Shown piece by piece: positions 20,185 through 28,068 of a stretch of 47,291 nt of DNA; the stretch's first letter is position 1; the number at the start of each line of letters is the position of its first letter. Both the position numbers and the translations under genes were made by a program. The notes under the pieces were generated by a model, which was given only the letters and a program-made list of their open reading frames with translations, was not told the origin of the DNA and made no database searches. The DNA is from an uncultured Burkholderiales bacterium (GTDB lineage Bacteria; Pseudomonadota; Gammaproteobacteria; Burkholderiales; Burkholderiaceae_C). The stretch is taken from the NCBI GenBank assembly GCA_902825995.1, contig CADEDE010000013.1, positions 1 through 47,291 on the forward strand, written 5' to 3'.

Positions 20185-20682
20185 GGCTGGGCCGCGATGG
20201 CCTTTGCCGCCTTGGGCCAGCGCGAGCGCGCGTGCGCGCTGCTGGACCTCATCAACCCGGTGAATCGTGCGCGTGATGCGGTGGGCGTCGCGACCTACAA
20301 GGTCGAGCCTTATGTGATGGCCGCCGACGTCTACGGCGTCGCGCCGCACATCGGACGCGGCGGCTGGAGTTGGTACACCGGCTCGGCGGGCTGGATGTAC
20401 CGCCTTGTCGTCGAGTCTGTGCTCGGTCTGCGCCTGTCGACCACGCCCGAGGGGGCACGGCTGTACTTGACGCCCTGTCTGCCAGCCGGCTGGTCCGGCT
20501 TCACGATCGATTACCGCTACCGTGAAACGCCGTACCACATCGAAGTGACGCAGGGCAGCGTGCATGACGGCGTTGCCGGCGTGGCCGTGGATGGTGTCGC
20601 GCAGCCGGACGGCGCGGTGCCGCTGGTGAATGACGCGCGGGCCCACCAGGTGACGCTGCACTTGCTGCTGAGCGCCGCCTGA
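20185..20682 (+). pseudogene. C-terminal remnant of cyclic beta-1,2-glucan synthase / GH94 phosphorylase (ndvB-like)
   Basis: The frame from about 20188 reads WAAMAFAALGQRERACALL, then LINPVNRA, KVEPYVMAADVYGVAPH and GRGGWSWYTGSAGWMYR, the conserved C-terminal block of GH94 enzymes such as NdvB (usually about 2800 residues, three parts). Only the last ~165 residues survive; upstream the frame runs into unrelated sequence beside the parE start and there is no ribosome binding site before ATG 20197. The catalytic part of the GH94 domain and the whole synthase are missing. It is a decayed fragment, although an expressed 161-residue peptide cannot be ruled out. Confidence 0.8.
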
Positions 20683-20779
20683 GGCTGGCGGTCGGTCGGC
20701 TGCGCAGACGTCCCGTGGCACATGCCGACGCGCGCTTTGCGCAATGCGCGGGTTTGCGCGTTTTTGCTACAGTTCGCAT

Positions 20780-22015
20780 ATGGTCGCCCCGACCCAGTCC
20801 GCGCCGCAACTTTCGATCGCCCAGGTACTGCTGTGCGGCGGTGCCATCGTGACTCTGTCGATGGGCATCCGCCACGGCTTCGGGATGTGGCTGCAACCGA
20901 TCACACTGGAACGGGGCTGGCCACGCGAAACCTTCGCCTTCGCGGTGGCATTGCAGAACCTGGCCTGGGGCATCGCCGGGCCATTCGTTGGCGCCCTGGC
21001 CGACCGCTTCGGCACCTTCAAAGTCTTGCTCGGCTCGGCGCTGATGTACGCCGCCGGCCTGACGCTCATGGCCTTCGCAACGTCGGGGCTGGCCTTCGCC
21101 AGCAGCGCCGGTATCCTGATCGGCTTGGCCCTGGCCGGTTGCACCTATGCCGTGATCTACGGCGTGATCGGCCGCAACGTACCCGCCGAGCGGCGCTCCT
21201 GGGCGATGGGCGTGACGGCCGCGGCCGGCTCGTTCGGCCAGTTCCTGGTGGTTCCGGTGGCCAGCGGCCTGATCGGCGCCTTCGGCTGGCAAAACGCACT
21301 GTTGATGCTTGGCTTGGCCGTGCTGATGGTCATGCCGCTGGCCTTCGGTTTGAGAGAGCCGGCCCGCGACACGGTGGTGCATGGCACGCACCAAAGCGTC
21401 TTCGAGGCCGCGCGCGAAGCCTTCGGCTATCGCAGCTTCCAGTGGCTGATGACCGGCTACTTCGTCTGCGGTTTCCAGACCGTGTTCATTGCCGTGCATC
21501 TGCCCAGCTACCTCAGGGACCACAATTTGACGCCGCAGGTGGCCACGACGGCGCTGGCGCTGATCGGGCTGTTCAACGTCATCGGCACTTATGCCGCGGG
21601 CTCTCTCGGGCAGCGCTTTCCGAAGCGGCGCATCCTGAGCACGATCTACATCCTGCGTTCGGTCACCATCGTTGCCTTTCTGGCCGCACCGCTGACGCCG
21701 TGGTCGGTATATGCATTCGCCGCCATCATGGGCCTGTTGTGGTTATCGACCGTACCGACAACCAATGCGGTGATCGCGCAGATGTTCGGCCTGCGCCATT
21801 TCTCGATGCTCGGTGGCTTCGTTTTCCTGGGTCACCAGATCGGCTCCTTCCTCGGCGCCTGGCTCGGCGGCCGGCTCTATGACGCCACCGGCAGCTATGA
21901 CGTGGTGTGGTGGATCGCGGCGGCATTGGGCGTGCTTGCGGCCGTGGTCAACGTAGCGGTGCGCGAGACGGCGATCCAGCGGCCAACCGTCGCCGCCGCC
22001 GCCGCCGCCGCATGA
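20780..22015 (+). CDS. MFS transporter (OxlT/monocarboxylate-like)
   Basis: 411 residues from ATG 20780 (MVAPTQSAPQLSIAQV), with about twelve membrane segments. The segment MGIRHGFGMWLQPITLERGWPRETFAFA, spread over residues about 28-55, and the ALADRFGTFKVLLG motif A fit the OxlT/YhjX-like carboxylate MFS group. The protein ends in a run of alanines encoded by a GCC repeat just before the stop, which may vary in length. The stop TGA is embedded in ATGATG, which also supplies the start of the next small gene. The substrate is unknown. Confidence 0.82.
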   Translation: MVAPTQSAPQLSIAQVLLCGGAIVTLSMGIRHGFGMWLQPITLERGWPRETFAFAVALQNLAWGIAGPFVGALADRFGTFKVLLGSALMYAAGLTLMAFATSGLAFASSAGILIGLALAGCTYAVIYGVIGRNVPAERRSWAMGVTAAAGSFGQFLVVPVASGLIGAFGWQNALLMLGLAVLMVMPLAFGLREPARDTVVHGTHQSVFEAAREAFGYRSFQWLMTGYFVCGFQTVFIAVHLPSYLRDHNLTPQVATTALALIGLFNVIGTYAAGSLGQRFPKRRILSTIYILRSVTIVAFLAAPLTPWSVYAFAAIMGLLWLSTVPTTNAVIAQMFGLRHFSMLGGFVFLGHQIGSFLGAWLGGRLYDATGSYDVVWWIAAALGVLAAVVNVAVRETAIQRPTVAAAAAAA

Positions 22016-22158
22016 TGGCGCGGCCGGTCGGGCCCCGGTGGCGCTCGCGCAGGCTCTGGCATCTGGCCTCGCTGCTCGCGCTGGCGCTGGTGTTCGTGGC
22101 CTATCTGCAGCCCGACCTGATGTTCGATCTGGCCAACTTCGTTTGGAGCTGTTTCTGA
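22012..22158 (+). CDS. Small membrane protein (48 residues)
   Basis: A small frame starting at ATG 22012 or 22015, overlapping the MFS stop. The product has a basic N-terminus (ARPVGPRWRSRRLWH), one membrane helix (LASLLALALVFVAYL) and an amphipathic end (QPDLMFDLANFVWSCF). This charge distribution predicts a single-pass inner-membrane peptide with a cytoplasmic N-terminus. Its stop overlaps the probable start of the methyltransferase gene. Function unknown; from memory, similar short frames ending in LMFDLAN-like sequence precede such methyltransferases in related genomes. Confidence 0.6.
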   Translation: MMARPVGPRWRSRRLWHLASLLALALVFVAYLQPDLMFDLANFVWSCF

Positions 22159-22691
22159 ACGCCCACGCAGGTCTCGAACCTTCGGCCTGGGTCGTGCGCT
22201 GGTCGCGCTTGATCGCACCGGCCGGCAGCGTGCTCGACGTGGCCTGCGGCAGCGGCCGGCACCTGCGCTGGCTGGCGGCGCAGGGCTTTGCCGTCACCGG
22301 CGTCGATCGCGACGCGGCGGCCCTGGCAAGCCTCTCGCAATACGGCCGCAGCGTGGTCGCCGACCTCGAGAACGCCCCCTGGCCGCTGCCAGGCCAATGC
22401 TTCGACGCGGTGGTCGTCACCAACTACCTGTGGCGACCGCTGTGGCCGGTGGTGCTGGCCAGCCTGGCCGATGGCGGCGTGCTGATCTATGAGACCTTTG
22501 CACTCGGCCATGAAGCCTTCGGCAAGCCGTCGAATCCCGACTTCCTGCTGCGCGCGGGCGAATTGCTCGAGGCCTGCCGCGGCCTGCATGTGGTGGCTTT
22601 TGAAGACGGCACGCTCGACGCACCGACACGCCGCGTGCAGCGCATCGCGGCCATCAGCAGCCCGGCAGCAAACGCCCGCCATCCGCTCTAG
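22143..22691 (+). CDS. Class I SAM-dependent methyltransferase
   Basis: A cytosolic Rossmann-fold methyltransferase of about 180 residues. Motif I is VLDVACGSGRHLRWLA, motif II VTGVDRD, and motif IV region FDAVVVTNYLWRPL. There is no ATG near the homology start: candidates are TTG 22143 and CTG 22155; a GGAG lies at 22145-22148, well placed for the CTG, which overlaps the stop of the small upstream frame. The frame itself stays open to 22038. The substrate is unknown; the position before dapA is probably incidental. Confidence 0.8.
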   Translation: MELFLNAHAGLEPSAWVVRWSRLIAPAGSVLDVACGSGRHLRWLAAQGFAVTGVDRDAAALASLSQYGRSVVADLENAPWPLPGQCFDAVVVTNYLWRPLWPVVLASLADGGVLIYETFALGHEAFGKPSNPDFLLRAGELLEACRGLHVVAFEDGTLDAPTRRVQRIAAISSPAANARHPL

Positions 22692-22748
22692 CGGTGGCGG
22701 GCCCCCGCAGCGGCTAAAATCAACCGCTTGCAGGAAACCCGAACGCCC

Positions 22749-23630
22749 ATGAAACCGATTGTTGGCAGCATCGTCGCCCTGGTCACCCCGATGCATCAGG
22801 ATGGCAGCGTCGATTACGCGGCGTTGCGCCGCCTGATCGACTGGCACATTGCCGAAGGCACGGCCTGCATCGGCGTGGTCGGCACGACCGGCGAATCGCC
22901 GACCGTCGATGTGCAGGAGCATTGCGAGATCATTCGCGTCGCCGTCGAGCACGCGGCGGGCCGCGTGCCGGTGATGGCCGGGGCCGGCGCGAACTCCACC
23001 CGCGAAGCGATCGAGCTGTCGAAATTCGCGCTCGACGTCGGTGCCGATTGCACGCTGCAGGTGGTGCCTTACTACAACAAGCCGACGCAGGAAGGCATCT
23101 ACCGGCACTTTCGCGCCATTGCCGAAGCCGTCGATGTCCCCGTCGTGCTCTACAACGTGCCCGGCCGCACCGTGGCCGATGTGCAGCACGAAACCGTGCT
23201 GCGGCTGGCCCGGGTGCCGGGCATCGTCGGCATCAAGGAGGCCAGCGGCAATATCGATCGCGCGGCCTGGCTCATCAAGCAGGCACCACGCGGTTTTTCG
23301 ATCTACTCCGGCGACGACCAGACCGCCATCGCCCTGATGTTGCTCGGTGGCCACGGCAACGTCAGCGTCACCGCCAACGTGGCACCGCGCGCGATGGCCG
23401 AGCTGTGCAAGGCGGCGATCGCCGGCAACGCCAGGCAAGCCGGTGAAATCCATCTGAAACTGCTGGCGCTGCACAAGCAGCTGTTTGCCGAGCCGAACCC
23501 GATCCCGGTCAAGTGGGCCCTGGCCCGGCTCGGCCGCTGTGGTCCGGCGCTGCGCCTGCCGCTGGTGGATATGTCCGAGGCGCTGCAGGCCCCGCTCGAA
23601 GTGGCCCTGCGCGAAGCCGACTTGCTGTGA
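22749..23630 (+). CDS. dapA: 4-hydroxy-tetrahydrodipicolinate synthase
   Basis: Condenses pyruvate and aspartate semialdehyde in lysine and diaminopimelate synthesis. The 293 residues show GTTGES (residues 45-50), the catalytic tyrosine of LYNVPGRT (about 135), arginine 140 and the Schiff-base lysine in GIKEASGN (residue 163). ATG 22749 ([15 protein letters not shown]) fits the family; an upstream in-frame start at 22728 adds seven residues without support. A TAAAAT hexamer at 22715-22720 may be the -10. bamC follows, the common dapA-bamC linkage. Confidence 0.96.
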   Translation: MKPIVGSIVALVTPMHQDGSVDYAALRRLIDWHIAEGTACIGVVGTTGESPTVDVQEHCEIIRVAVEHAAGRVPVMAGAGANSTREAIELSKFALDVGADCTLQVVPYYNKPTQEGIYRHFRAIAEAVDVPVVLYNVPGRTVADVQHETVLRLARVPGIVGIKEASGNIDRAAWLIKQAPRGFSIYSGDDQTAIALMLLGGHGNVSVTANVAPRAMAELCKAAIAGNARQAGEIHLKLLALHKQLFAEPNPIPVKWALARLGRCGPALRLPLVDMSEALQAPLEVALREADLL

Positions 23631-23713
23631 CGGGCGATCCCTGCCAACCGGCGTCGGCGTTCTGCGTCCCCCCCCTTCCCGATCGTCGGCCGCTGCAATG
23701 CGGCGCACCACCC

Positions 23714-24871
23714 ATGCACCCTGTAACCGCCTCCCTGCTTCCGACGCTGCGCAGCGCCGCTGCAACTGCGGCTGCCATTGCCGCCGCGCTCGCACTCGGT
23801 GCCTGCTCGACGATCGACAGCTTCCTGTCGGGCGACAAGATCGACTACAAGAGCCAATCGGCGAAGACCGCCCCGCTCGAGGTGCCGCCCGACTTGACGC
23901 AACTGCAACGCAATGGACGCTACACGCCGCAGAGCAGCGGCGCAGTCAGCGCCAGCAGCTTCGGCTCCGCCGCTGCGGCCACGGCCGCCACCCCGGCCAA
24001 CAGCACGGTCGCACCGACGAGCATTGGCGAAATGCGCATCGTGCGCGAAGGCAACCAGCGTTGGTTGTCGGTGCCGATACCCGCCGAACAGCTGTGGCCA
24101 CAACTGCGCTCGTTCTGGCAGGAGCGTGGCTTCTCGCTGGTGATCGACAACGCCGAGACCGGTGTGATGGAAACCGCCTGGGCCGAGAACCGCGCCAAGA
24201 TCCCGCAGGACGTCATCCGTCGTACTGTCGGCCGCGTACTCGATTCGCTGTACGACACCGGCGAACGGGATCGCTTTCGCGTGCGCGTCGAACGCACGGC
24301 CAGCGGCAGCGATGTGTTCCTCAGCCACCGCGGCATGGTGGAGGTTTACACCGGCGATCGCCGGGAGCACACCACCTGGACCCAGCGGCCCAGTGATCCG
24401 CAGCTCGAAGCCGAATTTCTGTCGCGCCTGATGGTCAAGCTCGGCTCCAAGGAGGAAGTCGCACGCACGCTGGCCACCAACCCGGCGACCAGCGCCCCGC
24501 GGGCGCGGGTGCTGACCGGCCAGCCGGCCGCAACGTTGCAGGTCGATGAAGGCTTCGACCGCGCCTGGCGTCGTGTCGGGCTGACGCTCGACCGCAGCGG
24601 CTTCACCGTCGAGGACCGCGATCGCTCGGGCGGCCTTTACTTCGTGCGCTACGTCGATCCGAAAGACGCCGCGACCGCCGAACCGGGCTTCTTCGCCAAG
24701 CTGCTCAACTTCGGCAAGTCCGACCCGGCGCAGGCCCCGGGCCGCTATCGCATCGCGGTCAAAGCCGATGGCGGGCGCACCAACGTCTCGGTGCAGACGG
24801 CCCAGGGCGGTCCGGAGAGCGGCGCCGTGGGCCAACGCATCGTGAGCCTGCTGGTCGAAGACCTGAAGTAG
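23714..24871 (+). CDS. bamC: Outer membrane protein assembly factor BamC
   Basis: Lipoprotein of the BAM complex that inserts beta-barrel proteins in the outer membrane. The 385-residue protein has a long Ala-rich signal peptide with lipobox LGAC, then an unstructured part starting with the BamD-binding lasso region (KTAPLEVPPDL) and two helix-grip domains (VPIPAEQLWPQLRSFWQERGF and VDEGFDRAWRRVGLTLDRSGF). ATG 23714 (MHPVTASL) gives a proper signal peptide; the frame is open further upstream but overlaps dapA. Confidence 0.93.
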   Translation: MHPVTASLLPTLRSAAATAAAIAAALALGACSTIDSFLSGDKIDYKSQSAKTAPLEVPPDLTQLQRNGRYTPQSSGAVSASSFGSAAAATAATPANSTVAPTSIGEMRIVREGNQRWLSVPIPAEQLWPQLRSFWQERGFSLVIDNAETGVMETAWAENRAKIPQDVIRRTVGRVLDSLYDTGERDRFRVRVERTASGSDVFLSHRGMVEVYTGDRREHTTWTQRPSDPQLEAEFLSRLMVKLGSKEEVARTLATNPATSAPRARVLTGQPAATLQVDEGFDRAWRRVGLTLDRSGFTVEDRDRSGGLYFVRYVDPKDAATAEPGFFAKLLNFGKSDPAQAPGRYRIAVKADGGRTNVSVQTAQGGPESGAVGQRIVSLLVEDLK

Positions 24872-24888
24872 CCAGACGCAAGCCCGGG

Positions 24889-25686
24889 GTGCTGCGCTTC
24901 ACCAGCCTGGGCAGCGGCAGCAGCGGCAACGCGACACTCATCGAGGCCAAGCCGTGCGACGGCGCCCCGCCGACGCGTGTGCTGGTCGATTGCGGCTTGC
25001 CGCCGCGCCAACTGGCCACTCGTTTGGCCGCACGCGGTCTGTTGGCGGGCGACATCGACGCCGTATTCGTCACCCACGAACACAGTGACCATGTCGGCGG
25101 CGTGCTGGCCCTGCAACGCCGCCACGGCACCCCGGTGTGGGCCAGCGCAGGCACCTGGGCCCAGGCGACAGCCAGGCACCAAAACGCACCCGCCTGCCTT
25201 GTCGCACGCGACGGTGAATTGATCGTTATCGGCTCGATCTCGCTTGCGCCCTTTGCGGTACCGCACGACGCTGCCGAACCCTTGCAACTGAGCTGCAGCG
25301 ACGGCGAGCACCGCGTCGGCATCCTGACCGATATCGGCGAGCCGACCGACGCCGTGGCGCTGGCCCTGCAAGGCTGCGATGCGCTGCTGCTCGAAACCAA
25401 CCACGACCCGGCGCTGCTGGCGGCTGGCGCCTACCCGGCCTGGCTCAAGCGGCGCATTGGCGGTGATCGCGGCCACCTGGCCAACGGGCAAGCGGCGGCC
25501 CTGCTCGACGCCTGCCGCCACGACGGGCTGCGCCACGTGGTGGGTGCCCACCTGAGCCGGCAGAACAATCGGCCCGAGCTGGCGCTCGCGGCACTGCGCG
25601 GCGCGATCGGTCAGGGCTGTGCCTCGGCCACACAACTCACGGTCGCCGACGCTGCCAACGGCTGCACCTGGATCGAGATCGACTGA
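24889..25686 (+). CDS. MBL-fold metallo-hydrolase (YycJ-like)
   Basis: 265 residues starting at GTG 24889 with MLRFTSLGSGSSGNATLIE, the N-terminus of YycJ-type metallo-beta-lactamase-fold proteins. The metal-binding motif is THEHSDHVGG, with further ligands likely in LTDIGEP and VGAHLSRQN. Some relatives are exonucleases, but the activity cannot be assigned here. It lies 17 bp after bamC and is probably cotranscribed with dapA and bamC. Confidence 0.85.
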   Translation: MLRFTSLGSGSSGNATLIEAKPCDGAPPTRVLVDCGLPPRQLATRLAARGLLAGDIDAVFVTHEHSDHVGGVLALQRRHGTPVWASAGTWAQATARHQNAPACLVARDGELIVIGSISLAPFAVPHDAAEPLQLSCSDGEHRVGILTDIGEPTDAVALALQGCDALLLETNHDPALLAAGAYPAWLKRRIGGDRGHLANGQAAALLDACRHDGLRHVVGAHLSRQNNRPELALAALRGAIGQGCASATQLTVADAANGCTWIEID

Positions 25687-25722
25687 GTGCGTGAGAGTCT
25701 TTCGACCCCCGTCGTACTTGCT

Positions 25723-25822
25723 CCCTCGCCCCTTTGGGGAGAGGGTTGGGGTGAGGGGCTGCGCCGGGCACAGTGGTGTTTCTCGGGCCCTCACCCCCAC
25801 CCTCTCCCAGAGGGAGAGGGGG
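25723..25822. repeat. Large imperfect inverted repeat
   Basis: Two arms of about 35 bp (25723-25758 and 25788-25822) are near reverse complements, sharing gagagggttggggtgaggg against cctcacccccaccctctcc, with a 29-bp centre. Each arm also folds on itself (cccctttgggg; ctctcccagagggagag). From memory, the motif gagagggttggggtgaggg is widespread between genes in Xanthomonas, Pseudomonas and Burkholderiales. It follows the MBL gene stop and faces the lipoprotein gene, so it may serve as a bidirectional transcription stop or a REP/MITE-like element. Confidence 0.75.
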
Positions 25823-25861
25823 CCAATTCAAAAAACTCTCAGTCTCTGAGCACTCCGAAGC

Positions 25862-25884
25862 AAAAGCCGCCCGAAGGCGGCTCT
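25862..25884 (-). terminator. Rho-independent terminator of the alanine-rich lipoprotein gene
   Basis: On the minus strand, AGCCGCC-TTCG-GGCGGCT forms a seven-base-pair stem with a stable TTCG tetraloop, followed by TTTTGC. It sits about 20 bp past the stop codon. Confidence 0.8.
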
Positions 25885-25905
25885 TGCAGAAAATCGGCGA
25901 ACCGA

Positions 25906-26250
25906 TTACTTCTTGACAGCGTCGACCGCCTTGCCAGCAGCGTCCTTGGCGGCATCGACTGCCTTGCCGGCAGCGTCCTTGGCGGCGTCGGCCACGGCGC
26001 CAGTGGCAGCCGAAGCAACACCCGCCACTGCCGAAGCGGCGGCGTCAGTGGCGCCAGCGGCACCCGCCATCGCGGCGGAAGCAGCATCAGCCACAGCGGC
26101 CGAAGCCGCGGCGGCCACCGGGGCGGCAGCCGCCGCGGCGGCCGAAGCAGCGGTGGCAGCAGCCGATGCGGCGGCGTCTTCCGCCTTTTTGCCGCAGGCG
26201 GCCAGGGCGACGGCAGCAACCAGGGAGGCCAACAGGAGCGATTTGTTCAT
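25906..26250 (-). CDS. Alanine-rich small lipoprotein
   Basis: 114 residues: a signal peptide with lipobox LAAC (cysteine near residue 19), GKKAEDAA, then an almost pure Ala/Val/Ser/Asp/Lys helix. The end has two copies of DAAKDAAGKAV, encoded by a 33-bp tandem repeat (25921-25953 and 25954-25986). The pattern is that of a long amphipathic or surface helix anchored by lipid, as in other small Ala-rich envelope lipoproteins. It has its own terminator and a likely promoter (TATACT at 26367-26372, minus strand). Low-complexity composition leaves other frames open here as well, but the lipobox and flanking signals favour this one. Confidence 0.75.
   Translation of the reverse strand: MNKSLLLASLVAAVALAACGKKAEDAAASAAATAASAAAAAAAPVAAAASAAVADAASAAMAGAAGATDAAASAVAGVASAATGAVADAAKDAAGKAVDAAKDAAGKAVDAVKK
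25921..25986. repeat. 33-bp tandem repeat inside lipoprotein gene
   Basis: Two head-to-tail 33-bp units differing at only a few positions, each encoding an 11-residue DAAKDAAGKAV-type block (three helical turns). In-frame copy-number change would alter helix length without breaking the protein. Confidence 0.8.
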
Positions 26251-26366
26251 AAGAATGATCCTTGCAGTTCAATGAGTCGAACGATTACCGTAATTGTTGG
26301 ATTCAGGAAGAATCCGCTTCGATCAAGGACAAGAAACGCTCGAATCGCTCTTGTGCCTAGCTTTTC

Positions 26367-26395
26367 AGTATAGCGCTGCTAGGGATTTGCCCTAG
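26367..26395 (-). promoter_or_regulatory. Promoter with palindrome CTAGGGatttgCCCTAG before the lipoprotein gene
   Basis: A perfect six-base inverted repeat CTAGGG-N5-CCCTAG (26379-26395) lies next to a TATACT hexamer (26367-26372) on the minus strand, roughly where a -35 element or activator site would be. The -35 hexamer itself is poor, which fits an activator-dependent promoter. The palindrome overlaps the stop codon of the upstream gene. Its core TAGGGCAAATCCCTA, read on the minus strand, resembles that upstream of flhDC. Confidence 0.55.
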
Positions 26396-26889
26396 AGTCC
26401 AAGCGTATTGGCAGGGAAGTCAGCGTCCGAGCGTTGCATAAGTACATCAACCACTTCGCGCCAGGCGCTGATCTCGCTGTCGTCGGCCAGCCAGTGGCCG
26501 CGCCATTGCAGTCGGTCGGCCAGATGCAGGCTGTGGGCCGTACCGGCCAGCAGCAAGGTCGGCACCTGCGAAGCTTCGACTTCGGTGGCACGGCACTCGA
26601 CGACATGGGCCCAGTCACGGCGCCAGGCGGTGAAGCGAGGGCAGCGCCGCGGCAACTCGTCGAAACGGCAGGCGATCATGAGCAACTGGCGCTTGGGCAG
26701 CCGCGCCCAAGCCGTCAGTGCCCCCAAAACCTGCGGGTCTTCGAGCGGCCAGGCCTCGAAGTCGGGATCGACAAAACACAGTTCACGAGCGCGCTCTCGC
26801 GCAGCCATTGACAGCGCCCGGCGCAGCGCGGCTGTGAATTCGCTGCGGTCGTCAATGTGGGCAGAACCGGCGCAAGCATCGGGCGTCAT
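26392..26889 (-). CDS. Conserved-looking protein of unknown function, roxA partner
   Basis: 165 residues, soluble, no signal peptide or membrane segment. It starts 18 bp after the roxA stop with a strong AGGAGG ribosome binding site, so the two are cotranscribed. The sequence has acidic and tryptophan-rich patches (FVDPDFEAWPLEDPQVL, RFTAWRRDWAHVVECRA, LQWRGHWLADDSEISAWREVVDVLMQR in parts) and reads like a globular enzyme-like domain. I do not recognise the family. Confidence 0.75.
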   Translation of the reverse strand: MTPDACAGSAHIDDRSEFTAALRRALSMAARERARELCFVDPDFEAWPLEDPQVLGALTAWARLPKRQLLMIACRFDELPRRCPRFTAWRRDWAHVVECRATEVEASQVPTLLLAGTAHSLHLADRLQWRGHWLADDSEISAWREVVDVLMQRSDADFPANTLGL

Positions 26890-26907
26890 GGAACCTCCTG
26901 TTGCAGA

Positions 26908-28035
26908 TCAAGGGGCTGCTTGCAGCCAGCCACAGGCCAGCCACTCGTCGAGCATGGTGCGCGCCTCAGGGCCGGCCCTGCGGACGGCTCGCGCGTCGAG
27001 CCGGCACTGGTCGGCCAGCGCGCGCATCAACCGCGCATCGCGGCCCGCGGCGCGCATCGATTCGCCGTTGATGAAGATGTACCGTGCGTCGTAGGCCATG
27101 CGCGAGCGGCGGTCGAGTTGCACCCCGCGCTCGGCATTTTTCGCCGCGCCCGCCTCGAACCAAACCTGGGCCTTGGGCTCGGTAAGCCATTCGCCGAGCG
27201 TGCGTTCTATCGCTTGCGGTTCAGACAGGGCGCGCGCGAGCGCCCAATGGGCAAAGCGCTGCAAGGCCTGCGGCACTTCACCGGAGGCGGTGGTCGCGGC
27301 CTGCCCCGGATCGCGGTAGTGCGGGACACGATCGCTCGCCTGCGATGCGTCGGCCAAGCGCGCGAGCAGGGCCTGCGCCAGCTCGTCGGCGCGGGGCGCC
27401 CGAAAGCCGATCGAGGCCGTCATGCAGTCGCCGCCGACGGCTATGCCGTCGTGGGCCCAGCCGGGGGGCAGGTACAGCATGTCGCCGGGTTCGAGCAGCC
27501 AGTCCTGTTGGGGCGTAAAGCTGGCCAACATTTTCAGCGGCACATCGTCGCGCAGCTGCACATTCTCGACACGTCCAAAGCGCCAGCGCCGCCGGCCCTG
27601 CACCTGCAGCAGGAAGACATCGTAGGAGTCGATATGCGGGCCGACGCCGCCGCCCTCGCTGGCATAGGACAGCATGAGGTCGTCCAGCCGCGCGGCGGGC
27701 ACGAAGCGAAAGCGCGCCAGCAGCTCGTGCGCCGCATCGACGTGCAGATCCAGGCCCTGCACCAGCAGGGTCCAGCCGGGCCGCGCCAGCGGCGGCAGCG
27801 CACGCCGCGGCAGCGGGCCGTGGCGCAATTGCCAGGCGTCGCCGCCATCGCGCTGGATCAGGCGCGATTCGACATCCTCACGCGCGGCGAGCGCGAACAT
27901 CGCGGCTCGTGTGACCGGCGGCACCACACCGGCGATCGCCTGTCGGACCAGCAAGGGCTTCCTGTGCCAATGGCGACGCATGAACTGCGTCGGGGACAGG
28001 CCGCCGAGGAGCGACTGAGCTTGCGTGAGATCCAT
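26908..28035 (-). CDS. roxA: Cupin-domain ribosomal protein L16 arginine hydroxylase (RoxA/YcfD type)
   Basis: JmjC-like 2-oxoglutarate and Fe(II) oxygenase. The 375 residues have the iron-binding HxD (GGGVGPHIDSYD, His134 and Asp136) and distal histidine in LPPGWAHDG (His195), spaced as in E. coli YcfD, which hydroxylates an arginine of ribosomal protein L16. The start MDLTQAQSLLGGLSPTQFMRRHW matches the family (FLxxYWQKKPLL-like). The C-terminal winged-helix dimerisation part follows. It is divergent from the FKBP gene. Confidence 0.85.
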   Translation of the reverse strand: MDLTQAQSLLGGLSPTQFMRRHWHRKPLLVRQAIAGVVPPVTRAAMFALAAREDVESRLIQRDGGDAWQLRHGPLPRRALPPLARPGWTLLVQGLDLHVDAAHELLARFRFVPAARLDDLMLSYASEGGGVGPHIDSYDVFLLQVQGRRRWRFGRVENVQLRDDVPLKMLASFTPQQDWLLEPGDMLYLPPGWAHDGIAVGGDCMTASIGFRAPRADELAQALLARLADASQASDRVPHYRDPGQAATTASGEVPQALQRFAHWALARALSEPQAIERTLGEWLTEPKAQVWFEAGAAKNAERGVQLDRRSRMAYDARYIFINGESMRAAGRDARLMRALADQCRLDARAVRRAGPEARTMLDEWLACGWLQAAP

Positions 28036-28068
28036 CGCCTGATTGTGTCGTTATGCCATCATTGTTTA

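Noticed and set aside
18627..20255. 542-residue minus-strand frame overlapping parE
   Set aside because: Arg/Gly/Ala-rich out-of-frame translation of parE.
22101..23795. 564-residue minus-strand frame over dapA and the methyltransferase
   Set aside because: Antisense shadow; dapA on the plus strand has every catalytic residue.
25913..26275. Plus-strand Ala-rich 120-residue frame opposite the lipoprotein gene
   Set aside because: Mirror of a GC-rich low-complexity gene; the minus-strand frame has the lipobox, promoter and terminator.
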